The notes below the pieces were generated by a model. It ran no database searches. It saw only the letters and a list, made by a program, of their open reading frames with translations, and was not told where the DNA came from. Positions 17,602-25,391 of a DNA stretch of 64,000 nucleotides are shown one piece after another. Each line of letters starts with the position of its first letter. Within the stretch, counting starts at the first letter, position 1. Made by a program: the position numbers and the translations under genes. The stretch spans positions 62,001 through 126,000 of the forward strand of contig DASYPQ010000009.1 in the NCBI GenBank assembly GCA_036006425.1, given 5' to 3'. The stretch is from DASYPQ01 sp036006425 (GTDB lineage: Bacteria > Planctomycetota > UBA1135 > GCA-002686595).

Positions 17602-18177
17602 TCACATCGGCAAGGGTGTCTTGGGAGCGCCTCCGGTGATCACGCCGCCCGTGGGCACGGCGATCGGGGCTTGAATCATGAAGTTCGCGCTGCCGTCGCC
17701 CGGTCCGATCGCGCCGAGGTACAGCGGCAACATGCTGCTCACCGGATTCGCGCGGACGACGTTGCAGCCGTTCTGCTGCCAGGTCACGAGGCCGAGGATT
17801 CCGGGCACGAACCAGAAGCTCTCGTCGACCGATCCAGCCGGCGGAGCGAGGACCAACGTCCCGCTCGTCGCGAGAGAAACCGGGCTCCTGACCGCGACGA
17901 CTTCGACGAAGACTCCGGGAAGCGCCTCGGGCGCGAAGTCGTAGTGGACGCTCGCGCCGCCGTGGAGGACGACGGTGACCGTCGAGCTCACTCCGGAGCG
18001 ACCGAAGACGAGGAGGTGATCGAAGTTCGAGAAGTTGCGGCACACGAGCGCCGTCGAGGTCACGTAAGTTCCGACCTCGACCGGCGCTTGATTCGTCGGC
18101 ATTTGCGCCGGCGATTGCAGCGGATCGGAAACCGTAAAGGTCGCGCAGGTCAGGAACGCAAGGACACTGGACAGCAT
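17602..18177 (-). CDS. small secreted protein, unknown
   Basis: 191 residues. MLSSVLAFLTCATFTVSD looks like a signal peptide. The rest is Val/Thr/Gly-rich and beta-like, without transmembrane segments. Three cysteines are visible (11, 46 and 138). A strong ribosome binding site (AAAGGAGGGAG) lies just upstream of ATG 18177. A terminator hairpin follows. It does not carry the CPCGN module found in two other secreted proteins of this window. Monocistronic by appearance. No function can be assigned. Confidence 0.65.
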   Translation of the reverse strand: MLSSVLAFLTCATFTVSDPLQSPAQMPTNQAPVEVGTYVTSTALVCRNFSNFDHLLVFGRSGVSSTVTVVLHGGASVHYDFAPEALPGVFVEVVAVRSPVSLATSGTLVLAPPAGSVDESFWFVPGILGLVTWQQNGCNVVRANPVSSMLPLYLGAIGPGDGSANFMIQAPIAVPTGGVITGGAPKTPLPM

Positions 18178-18304
18178 CGTGACTCCCTCCTTTGGTGAAC
18201 CGAACTCGTGGCTCGGTACGCCGGACTATCGGGAGGAGCACTGCCGCCTCTTGAGGTGGAAAAGAACTTCCGAGCGAGACCCTTCGCAGGGCGAAGCGAA
18301 CGCG

Positions 18305-18331
18305 AAACGTTTTCCCGATCGACGGAAAACG
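18305..18331 (-). terminator. hairpin after the CHAT gene, possible terminator
   Basis: CGTTTTCC (18308-18315) and GGAAAACG (18324-18331) form an 8-bp stem with an 8-nt loop, 8 nt past the CHAT stop. On the minus strand it is followed by a short TTT. The weak T-tract lowers confidence. Confidence 0.45.
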
Positions 18332-18339
18332 CGCTGGAC

Positions 18340-20934
18340 TCAGTCGCGGCCCAGGAACCGGAACGCCGCCCAGTCCGCGGCAGGGAATCCCCTGTCGCGC
18401 AGGACGGCTCGCGCCGACGCCGAGGCCTCGGACGGACGCCGTCCGGCGAGCAGTTCGCGGTGGAACGCTTCCGCGAACGTTCGAGCAGCCTGGTCTTCCA
18501 CGGGCCAGAGCGTCACCAGGAGATTGCGGGTACCGGATTCGAGGAAGGCACGGGCCACGCCCTGCAGCCCTTCCGCGTCGACGACTCCGCCCTCAGCCGT
18601 CTCGCAGGCATCCAGGACTGCGAGAGGCAGGCGCGGTCTGGAAGCGACGATCTCCTGCGCGCAGAAACTCTGTCCCGCGGAGAGTTCCAAGCCGACGTCC
18701 GCCATGCGCTTCTGCTTCCGACCGCAGCCGCGGACGAGGTGCGTCGCGACATGGATCGGATGGTTGCCCGCGAGGGCGGACATGAGAGCTGCACGATTGA
18801 ACGCCGTGCCCGTACTCACCTGGATTCCGGTCGCCGTGGGTGCCCGCGCCTGGACATCGTTCCCGTCGGTTCTCGTTTCACCCTCACCGTGAAGCGCGGC
18901 GACGACGGCGAGCTCCTCGCGCGCACCGGGGAGGAATGCTCGACCGTCCGTGTCCACCGGATTGCCAAGGAGATGCCACGCGGCGAGGTCCGCCGATGCG
19001 ATGGAATCCCCGGGCCGCGGTTCGGGAAGGCCGGGGAGGACGAGCGGCACGACCGAGTCGTCTCTGAACAGGAATTCGAACGGCAGCCGCTCGATGGGTC
19101 CGTGGACGAGGAAGAGGATTCGAGCGTTGCCCGCGCGTTTGGCTTCGTCGACGCGTCGCGCGATCGAAGGCGGCATGACGCCGGCACTGACCTCCGCGGC
19201 GAGTCGCTCGGCCTGTGTTCGATCGTTTCCCCGCACCGCATCGTTCAATCTGCGGACTGCGGCCTCGATCGCGCGTCGGCCGCGGGGAATCGGGACTCCC
19301 TCTGCGGTCCCGTCCGGTGCGACGAAGACGACGACGCTCGATTCGGCACCGACGACCCACGTCACGAGGCCCGAGCCGGCGAATCTCGCCCAGGAAACCA
19401 AGTCGTCGGTGGAGATGTCCTCGCTGGAGGCGGACTGCCGTCGCAGCGTCCGCGACTGCCAGCTCTCGATCGATCGAGCCGCCTCGAGCGCGTGTCCGCT
19501 CCTGACTTGAGCTTCCGCCAGCAGCGCGATCGCATGGACGCCGACACCCTCGCCGATCACGCTCGTTGCGGCACCGAGCAGATCACGGTCGGGTTCGAAG
19601 TGGGACTGTAGGCGACCACCGATCCCGAGTGCCTTTTCGAGATCACGAGTGGCCTCTTCGTACCGCTGCAGCTTGACGAGCGCGTCGCCTCGGAACTCCA
19701 GCGCGTACGCCTGAGCGAGAGGGTGCGGATCCTCGAGGAACTCGGGCTGTGAGAGCTGCTCGAGCGCGCGTTCCGCATTGCCCGAACGGATGTCGATCAA
19801 CGCCATCCCGAAGCGGACGTTCGGTCCCCAAGGCGGCGGCTCTGCCGTGGCGTACGCGTCCCTTGCAGCCGCCAGGTCGCCCTGCCGCAGATAGGCACCT
19901 GCGAGAAGGATCTGCGCTTCGCGTCGCTGGGACGGGTCCGAACGCGGATGGTCGACGAGGAACCCCACGGTGGAGGAACCCAGATCCTGTTCGAGCAGGA
20001 GGAGAGCGTGCTCCCTCGTCAGGACCCAGCTCTGCTCCGGCGTGCGGATGGTCGCGAGCTCCTCGAGGAGCTCCGCTCGTTCCGCCAGGTCACCCGCGCG
20101 TCTCGCGAGATTCAGCAGACCGTAGAAGATCTTTTCCTGTGGTTCCGTCTGCTTCAGCTTGCGCGCCAGCGCGAGGCACTCCTGGAATGCCGCGTAGGCC
20201 TCGCGATCCTCGCCCGCTTCCGTGTGCAGGTGCGCGAGCAGGTACATCGGCTGGATCTTCGGCACCACCATGCCGCACTTCGCGAACGCGGCTAGCGCTC
20301 GCTGCGCGTCCTCGCGAGCCGTCGCGAGCACCTTCGCGCGCTCCGTCTCGCTCATCCCGAACTCGCGCTGCAATCGATCCGTCTCGACGAAGGCGAGGCA
20401 GCTGAGCGCCGTCGCGCCCGGGAGGATGTCGGCTCCGTCGTGCATGCGATCGGCGATCTCGCGCAGTCGCTCCGTCGCTTCCTCGCGCACGCGATCCCAA
20501 TCCGGATCCGCGCTTCCCCGCTCCAGCTTCTCGCGGAAGCCGCTCCAGATCTCGTTGACCGCGTCGCTCTCCTCCGCGCCGCGCGCGCGCGCCTCGGGCG
20601 CGATCGACACGTAGTACGCGAGGATGTCCTTGCCGTCGCACCGCTCGTACGCCGTGCAGAGCTTTTCCGCGAGCTCGCGCAGCGCCGGCACGACGCTCTC
20701 GTCGTTCGCGCGCAGCTTCCCGAGCAGCACGAGGAACTGCTGGACGTCCGGTCCCGCGTCCGGCGCCGCCACCGGCTCGCGCTTCGCTTGCGAGCTCTCG
20801 CCCGCGTCCAGACTCTCGGCCCTCCGACTCGACGCGCCTTCGGCCTGCGACGTCGCGGTGTGGAGGCTGTTCAGGAACACGAAGAGCAGCCCGACTCCGA
20901 GGCTGCCCATCACGACTCGCGCGGCGCGAGCCAT
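18340..20934 (-). CDS. membrane-anchored TPR-CHAT protease-like protein
   Basis: 864 residues. One transmembrane anchor near the N-terminus (VVMGSLGVGLLFVFL, about 8-22), a Ser/Ala/Glu linker, TPR-like helical repeats (about 180-480), then a CHAT domain (about 560-864). The caspase-like dyad is visible: His732 in HVATH and Cys777 in LAVLDACETAEGG, with the VTLWPVEDQAA segment after it. CHAT proteins are caspase/separase-related cysteine peptidases, often activated through TPR-bound partners. The gene starts 3 nt after the anti-sigma gene and two genes after the ECF sigma factor, so it is probably part of the same signalling unit. The target is unknown; the anti-sigma factor or a toxin-like effector are possibilities. 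Confidence 0.85.
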   Translation of the reverse strand: MARAARVVMGSLGVGLLFVFLNSLHTATSQAEGASSRRAESLDAGESSQAKREPVAAPDAGPDVQQFLVLLGKLRANDESVVPALRELAEKLCTAYERCDGKDILAYYVSIAPEARARGAEESDAVNEIWSGFREKLERGSADPDWDRVREEATERLREIADRMHDGADILPGATALSCLAFVETDRLQREFGMSETERAKVLATAREDAQRALAAFAKCGMVVPKIQPMYLLAHLHTEAGEDREAYAAFQECLALARKLKQTEPQEKIFYGLLNLARRAGDLAERAELLEELATIRTPEQSWVLTREHALLLLEQDLGSSTVGFLVDHPRSDPSQRREAQILLAGAYLRQGDLAAARDAYATAEPPPWGPNVRFGMALIDIRSGNAERALEQLSQPEFLEDPHPLAQAYALEFRGDALVKLQRYEEATRDLEKALGIGGRLQSHFEPDRDLLGAATSVIGEGVGVHAIALLAEAQVRSGHALEAARSIESWQSRTLRRQSASSEDISTDDLVSWARFAGSGLVTWVVGAESSVVVFVAPDGTAEGVPIPRGRRAIEAAVRRLNDAVRGNDRTQAERLAAEVSAGVMPPSIARRVDEAKRAGNARILFLVHGPIERLPFEFLFRDDSVVPLVLPGLPEPRPGDSIASADLAAWHLLGNPVDTDGRAFLPGAREELAVVAALHGEGETRTDGNDVQARAPTATGIQVSTGTAFNRAALMSALAGNHPIHVATHLVRGCGRKQKRMADVGLELSAGQSFCAQEIVASRPRLPLAVLDACETAEGGVVDAEGLQGVARAFLESGTRNLLVTLWPVEDQAARTFAEAFHRELLAGRRPSEASASARAVLRDRGFPAADWAAFRFLGRD

Positions 20935-20937
20935 GCT

Positions 20938-22266
20938 CTATCTCCCCGGAACTTGGGCGAGGTACGCGTCGCGCTCGGGACTCGCCGGCATCGTCCGTGC
21001 GATCGCGCGCGCCTCCCCGAAGTAGCCGCGCTCGTGCAGGAGCTTGATCGCCGCGAGGCTCCGCCCCGGCTCGGCGCGCGACGCGAGTCCCTCGAGCTGG
21101 CTAGTGACGTCCGCGTCTTCCACGAGCGCGAAGTCGCGTTGACCGAGATCCTGGTCGAGCCCGCGCACGACCGCGCGCGCGGTCCACGTGTACTGCCCCG
21201 GCGCGATCTCCGCCGTCGCCTGGATCGTCGATGAAGTTCCCGCGAGCTTCATCAGGCTCGCTTCGTCCGCCGCGAACGCGTCGCCCGCGTGCCGTGCGAC
21301 GTCGACGCGGTAGCTCGTGGCCTCTGCCTGCGGCTCGATCTCGAACGCGACTCGGCCGTCGAGCGCGGGGAACGCCGCGCGCACCGCGGGCGTCGCGTGC
21401 AGGACACGGTCGCGCGGGAAGAAAAGGGGCCCGCCCGCGCTTCCGCGCAGCAGCGGAGCCTGCGGGAATCCGACGGCACCGGTGTCCGAGGGCGAGAACG
21501 CGATCCAGAGCCCGAGGCCGATGACGAGCGAGGCCGCGACGGCGATCGGCGCGAGACGCGGCAGCGCGCGCAGGCGGCGCTTCTGCTGCGCGCGTGCGAA
21601 CGGCTCCGCCGTGGCGAAATCCGCGGGGAGCGAGTCCGGGACGATCGTGGGCCGCGCGCTCGGAGCTGCGCGGCGACCGCCGGTGTCCTCGCCGTTGCGA
21701 CCGGCGTCCTGCTTGCGCCGCGCCGGCGTTCCGTCTTCGGAAATGGACGCCGTCGCATCCGACGCCGCGCGCGCGGGCATCCGCAGCGGCCCGCGAGCCG
21801 GCAGCTCGAGCGGCACGGGTGGGGGAGCGGCGAGAGTCTCGACGAGCTTCTCGCACGCGGTGCAGCTGCGCAGGTGGCGCTCGAGCTCCGCCCGGCGCGC
21901 GCTCACGATCGGGCCGAAGCCCGGTCCGCGGCCGAAATCGTACAGCTCCTCCGCGCTCGGACAGCCCGCCGGCGCGCGCGAGCCCGCCGCTTTGGTCTCG
22001 AGCCAGTGGTCAGCCCGTCGGAGCATCGCCAGGCGCGGGCCGTGCTGCGGATGGGCCTCGATCGCCGTCAGGAGAGCCGGTTCGAGTTCATCCCAATGGG
22101 TCAGGGCCTCGGCGACCCTCTTCGGGTCGTCGAGATCCTCGATGCTCAACCGTCGGGGATCGAAGTCGGACCCGTTCGGCGCAGCCTTCATGGTCGCGCC
22201 CGAATCCGAGGGGGTCCCGGGCACCGGTGCACCTTCAGTCGGTTTTTTTTGGGGGTCGGGGGTCAT
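20938..22266 (-). CDS. membrane anti-sigma factor with HxxxCxxC zinc site
   Basis: 442 residues. A cytosolic zinc-finger-type anti-sigma domain carries H131-x3-C135-x2-C138 (ERHLRSCTACEKL), preceded by CPSAEELYDF (Cys102), as in ZAS/zf-HC2 proteins. One transmembrane helix (about 240-258) and a beta-rich extracytoplasmic domain (about 270-390) follow. The start overlaps the sigma gene stop by 4 nt (ATGA). Codons 6-8 contain eight consecutive A (22243-22250 as T on the plus strand), a slippage-prone tract. The N-terminal 90 residues are longer than typical anti-sigma factors and of unknown role. It probably sequesters the ECF sigma factor until an envelope signal arrives. Confidence 0.82.
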   Translation of the reverse strand: MTPDPQKKPTEGAPVPGTPSDSGATMKAAPNGSDFDPRRLSIEDLDDPKRVAEALTHWDELEPALLTAIEAHPQHGPRLAMLRRADHWLETKAAGSRAPAGCPSAEELYDFGRGPGFGPIVSARRAELERHLRSCTACEKLVETLAAPPPVPLELPARGPLRMPARAASDATASISEDGTPARRKQDAGRNGEDTGGRRAAPSARPTIVPDSLPADFATAEPFARAQQKRRLRALPRLAPIAVAASLVIGLGLWIAFSPSDTGAVGFPQAPLLRGSAGGPLFFPRDRVLHATPAVRAAFPALDGRVAFEIEPQAEATSYRVDVARHAGDAFAADEASLMKLAGTSSTIQATAEIAPGQYTWTARAVVRGLDQDLGQRDFALVEDADVTSQLEGLASRAEPGRSLAAIKLLHERGYFGEARAIARTMPASPERDAYLAQVPGR

Positions 22267-22904
22267 TCCGCCGCCTTCTCCAGCGCGAGGTCGTTCAGCA
22301 GCACCTTGCGAAGCGCCACGGAAGCCCGTTTCAGCCGGTACTTCGTCTGCTCGAGGGAGATCGAGAGGACCTCGGCGATCTCACCGATTGTACGCTCGTC
22401 GACGAAACGCAGCTCGAGGAGGGCCCGCTCCTCCTGCTCCAGCGTCGCGAGGCCCTTCCGGACCATGTCGCCGACCTCGTTCTCTCCGGCGACGTCGCCC
22501 GGCCCGAGGTTCGCGTCGATGCGCTCGGGGATGCGCTCGCCCGCGGGCATCAGCTTCGGATTCCGCCGCGCGCTCTCCTTGCGCTTCAGGTCGACGCAGC
22601 GACACCACGCGACGCGGTAGAGCCACGTCCCGAACGAGCCCTTCGACGGATCGAACGAATCGCGATCGAGTCGCTCGAGCACGTAGACGACGACCTCGTT
22701 GCAGAGATCCTCGCGCGCGTGCTGATCCGTCTCGAGCTGCGCGATGCAGTGGTAGAAGAGTGGCCGGTACCGTTCGAGGAAGACCTCCACGGCCAGATCG
22801 CGCCTCGCTCGCGAGCCGTCGCGGAGGCCGGCTACCAGTTCTTGATCGTCCAACGGTCCAGGCCCCTGCGGCGGCCGGACGCGGGGGGAAGCGCCGCTCG
22901 CCAC
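22263..22904 (-). CDS. ECF-family RNA polymerase sigma factor
   Basis: About 213 residues from a GTG at 22904; a TTG at 22853 is the other candidate start. No ATG is available upstream of the conserved region. Sigma region 2: FLERYRPLFYHCIAQL and GSFGTWLYRVAWCRCVDLKRK (read as adjacent segments). Region 4: LEQEERALLELRFVDE and IGEIAEVLSISLEQTKYRLK, a clear HTH. It directs transcription of a small regulon, probably including its own operon with anti-sigma and CHAT genes. The 4-nt overlap with the anti-sigma gene implies coupled synthesis. Confidence 0.88.
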   Translation of the reverse strand: MASGASPRVRPPQGPGPLDDQELVAGLRDGSRARRDLAVEVFLERYRPLFYHCIAQLETDQHAREDLCNEVVVYVLERLDRDSFDPSKGSFGTWLYRVAWCRCVDLKRKESARRNPKLMPAGERIPERIDANLGPGDVAGENEVGDMVRKGLATLEQEERALLELRFVDERTIGEIAEVLSISLEQTKYRLKRASVALRKVLLNDLALEKAAE

Positions 22905-23309
22905 GCTTGCACCAGGCTGCGGGATATAGCTTACCCGGCTGCAATGCAAGGGACGGGACGCGCTCGGACCCGCCTGAGTCTGGCCCGGTTGGCTGTGCCT
23001 GTGCCCGGCACAAGTCCCGACATGAAAGAGGTTTGGAGCGATTCTGGGCACCCGGGCTCGGGCCGGGTTCCCCAACGCCGCGCGAGCCGTTGGCAATCCA
23101 CGGGTTGCGCGCAGGTTCGGCACAATCAACTGGGCCAGATTCCATGCATGTACATGGCGTTTGCGGGGTCGCCGCGCCCACCTTGGCGTCCGCCGCCCTA
23201 GGACGCCTGTCCGGGCATCCTTATACTGGCTCGCCTCTTCGTCGGTCCGGCCGCGGCGAGGGTCCGGTTTGGGCCCGTGGTCCCGGCTCCTCTCTCCCGG
23301 AGTGCTCCC
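22905..23309. other. 405-nt divergent intergenic region
   Basis: Lies between the ECF sigma gene (minus) and the thiolase gene (plus). No convincing coding frame. Three small elements are visible: TGTGCC-C-GGCACA (23000-23012), a 6-bp inverted repeat; the perfect 10-bp palindrome CATGTACATG (23147-23156), AT-richer than its surroundings; and TATACT (23222-23227), a possible -10 for the thiolase operon without a clear -35. CCCGGAG at 23296-23302 is the ribosome binding site of the thiolase. Confidence 0.5.
22923..22949 (-). promoter_or_regulatory. weak promoter-like pair upstream of the ECF sigma gene
   Basis: On the minus strand TTGCAT (22949-22944) is followed after 15 nt by TATATC (22928-22923). 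The spacing is shorter than the ideal 17. A start point near 22916 would give a leader of about 12 nt before the GTG. An autoregulated ECF promoter is equally possible. Confidence 0.22.
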
Positions 23310-24491
23310 GTGAAGGATGTCGTCATCGTCAGCGCCTGCCGGACCCCGATCGGGAAGTTCCAGGGGGGGCTCGCGTCGTTTTCGGCCCCGGCGCTGGGGG
23401 CTCTGGCGGTGGCGGAGGCGCTGCGGCGCGCGGGGGTGCCCGCGAGCGCGGTCGAGGAGGTGATCCTCGGGAACGTGCTCACGGCGGGGCTCGGGCAGAA
23501 CCCGGCCAGGCAGGCGGCGATCAAGGGGGGGATTCCGAACACCGTCCCGGCGTTCACCGTGAACAAAGTGTGCGGGTCGGGCCTCAAGGCGGTGATGCTC
23601 GCGGCGCAGGCGATCCGCGCGGGCGATGCCGACGTCCTCGTCGCGGGCGGGCAGGAGAGCATGACGAATGCTCCCTATCTCCTTCCGGAAGCCCGCGCGG
23701 GGGTGCGCCTCGGTCACGGGAAGCTGATCGACTCGATGGTCTTCGACGGCCTGTGGGACGTCTACAACGACTTCCACATGGGCGTCACCGCGGAGCTCGT
23801 GGCGAAGAAGTACGAGATCACGCGCAAGGACCAGGACGAATTCGCCGTCGCCTCGCACAAGAAGGCGGCCGAAGCGACTGCCGCGGGCAGGCTCGACGCG
23901 GAGAAGTTCGCGGTGAGGATCCCGCAGAAGAAGGGCGATCCGATCGCGTTCACGACCGACGAAGGCGTCCGCGGCGACTCGACCGTCGAGGGGCTCGCGA
24001 AGCTGAAGCCGGCGTTCCAGGAAGGCGGCACCGTCACCGCCGCGAACGCGTCGCAGATCAACGACGGCGCCGCGGCGCTCGTCGTGATGAGCGCGGAGAA
24101 GGCGAAGGCGCTCGGCGCGAAGCCGCTCGCGCGGATCACCGGCTACGCGACCGGCGGGTGCGCGCCGGAGTGGGTGATGATGGCGCCCGAGCTCTCGATC
24201 AAGGCCTGCTCGGCGAAGCTCGGCAAGAAGCCTTCGGATTTCGAGCTCCACGAGATCAACGAGGCCTTCTCCGCCGCGGCGATCGCGCTGACGCGCGTGC
24301 TCGACCTCGACCCGACCAAAGTCAACGTGAACGGCGGCGCTGTCGCGCTCGGACACCCGATCGGGGCTTCCGGCGCGCGCGTGCTCGTCACGCTGCTCCA
24401 CGCGATGGCGCAGAGGAACGCGAAGACCGGCATGGCTTCGCTCTGCCTCGGCGGTGGCAACGCGGTGTCGCTCGCGGTCGAGAGGCTGTGA
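23310..24491 (+). CDS. acetyl-CoA C-acyltransferase (thiolase)
   Basis: 393 residues from GTG 23310, the standard thiolase length; GGAG sits 7 nt upstream, which decides against the GTG at 23277. Catalytic residues seen: Cys88 in NKVCGSGLKAV, His in GHPIGASGAR near 346, and the second Cys in CLGGGNA near 376. It catalyses the last beta-oxidation step (3-ketoacyl-CoA plus CoA to acetyl-CoA plus shortened acyl-CoA) or, in reverse, acetoacetyl-CoA formation. First gene of a catabolic operon with 3-hydroxybutyryl-CoA dehydrogenase and acyl-CoA dehydrogenase. Degradative versus biosynthetic thiolase cannot be fixed from sequence alone, but the neighbours favour degradation. Confidence 0.95.
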   Translation: MKDVVIVSACRTPIGKFQGGLASFSAPALGALAVAEALRRAGVPASAVEEVILGNVLTAGLGQNPARQAAIKGGIPNTVPAFTVNKVCGSGLKAVMLAAQAIRAGDADVLVAGGQESMTNAPYLLPEARAGVRLGHGKLIDSMVFDGLWDVYNDFHMGVTAELVAKKYEITRKDQDEFAVASHKKAAEATAAGRLDAEKFAVRIPQKKGDPIAFTTDEGVRGDSTVEGLAKLKPAFQEGGTVTAANASQINDGAAALVVMSAEKAKALGAKPLARITGYATGGCAPEWVMMAPELSIKACSAKLGKKPSDFELHEINEAFSAAAIALTRVLDLDPTKVNVNGGAVALGHPIGASGARVLVTLLHAMAQRNAKTGMASLCLGGGNAVSLAVERL

Positions 24492-24496
24492 GCCGG

Positions 24497-25372
24497 ATGA
24501 GTCCGGGCGCGAAGCCGTTCTTCGAGAGGGTCGCCGTCGTCGGCGCCGGCACGATGGGCAACGGGATCGCGCAGACCTTCGCCGCGTTCGGCTCGGACGT
24601 GGCGCTCGTCGACGTCGACGAGGCGGCGCTCGCGCGCGGCATGACGGCGATCGAAGGGAGCCTGGCCCGACTCGTGAAGAAGGGCGCGACGTCCGAAGGC
24701 GACGCGAAGGCGACTCTCGCGCGCGTGAAGGCGTCGAAGGACCTCGCGAGCCTCCGCGACGAGGCGCTCGTCGTCGAGGCGATCGTCGAGAAGGTGGACG
24801 TCAAGCGCTCGGTGTTCGAGAAGCTCGACCGCCACCTCGCTCCCGCGGCCGTCCTGGCGACGAACACGTCGTCGATCTCGATCACGAAGATCGCCGCCGC
24901 GACGAAGCGCCCCGACAAGGTGATCGGGATGCACTTCATGAACCCGGTCCCGTTGATGAAGCTCGTCGAGGTCATCCGCGGCCAGGAGACGTCCGACGAG
25001 ACCTGCGCGAAGGTGAAGGCCTGCGCCGAAGCGCTCGACAAGGTGCCCGTCGAGGCGAACGACTACCCGGGGTTCGTCTCGAACCGCGTGCTCATGCCGA
25101 TGATCAACGAAGCGGCCTTCTGCCTGATGGAAGGCGTCAGCTCGCGCGAGGGGATCGACACGGTGATGAGGCTCGGGATGAACCACCCGATGGGTCCGCT
25201 GGCGCTCGCGGACCTGATCGGCCTCGACGTGTGCCTCGACATCCTCGAGGTGCTGCAGCGCGAGCTCGGCGATCCGAAGTACCGTCCGTGCCCGCTGCTG
25301 CGGCGCATGGTGGCGGCGGGGCGACTCGGGAAGAAATCGGGCAAGGGCTTCTACGACTATCCCGCTCGTTGA
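24497..25372 (+). CDS. 3-hydroxybutyryl-CoA dehydrogenase
   Basis: 291 residues, normal for the stand-alone HBD/PaaH family. Rossmann motif AVVGAGTMGNGIAQTFA at about 12-28, NTSSISIT near 133, HFMNPVPLMKLVEV near 155 and C-terminal GKKSGKGFYDY. It oxidises (S)-3-hydroxyacyl-CoA to 3-ketoacyl-CoA with NAD(P). ATG 24497 lies 5 nt after the thiolase stop. It supplies the thiolase substrate. No enoyl-CoA hydratase is visible in the window, so that step must be encoded elsewhere. Confidence 0.94.
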   Translation: MSPGAKPFFERVAVVGAGTMGNGIAQTFAAFGSDVALVDVDEAALARGMTAIEGSLARLVKKGATSEGDAKATLARVKASKDLASLRDEALVVEAIVEKVDVKRSVFEKLDRHLAPAAVLATNTSSISITKIAAATKRPDKVIGMHFMNPVPLMKLVEVIRGQETSDETCAKVKACAEALDKVPVEANDYPGFVSNRVLMPMINEAAFCLMEGVSSREGIDTVMRLGMNHPMGPLALADLIGLDVCLDILEVLQRELGDPKYRPCPLLRRMVAAGRLGKKSGKGFYDYPAR

Positions 25373-25391
25373 GAGCGCGCTGAGGAGACCG

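Noticed and set aside
16735..18198. A 487-codon plus-strand frame across the membrane-protein and small secreted-protein genes
   Set aside because: Arg/Glu/Asp-rich low-complexity translation, typical of an antisense frame in GC-rich DNA; the minus-strand genes have signal peptides, ribosome binding sites and terminators.
18340..20934. The TPR-CHAT gene as part of a type III-E CRISPR (Craspase) system
   Set aside because: There is no repeat array, no Cas7-11-like gene and no other cas gene in the window; the neighbours are sigma and anti-sigma genes.
23089..23116. TGGCA...TTGC as a sigma54 promoter before the thiolase
   Set aside because: The GG and GC elements are 13 nt apart rather than the required 10.
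21317..25372. A 1351-codon plus-strand frame that could suggest a giant fusion ending in 3-hydroxybutyryl-CoA dehydrogenase
   Set aside because: Only the last 291 residues look like protein; the rest lies antisense to sigma/anti-sigma genes and in another frame of the thiolase. High GC makes stop-free frames long.
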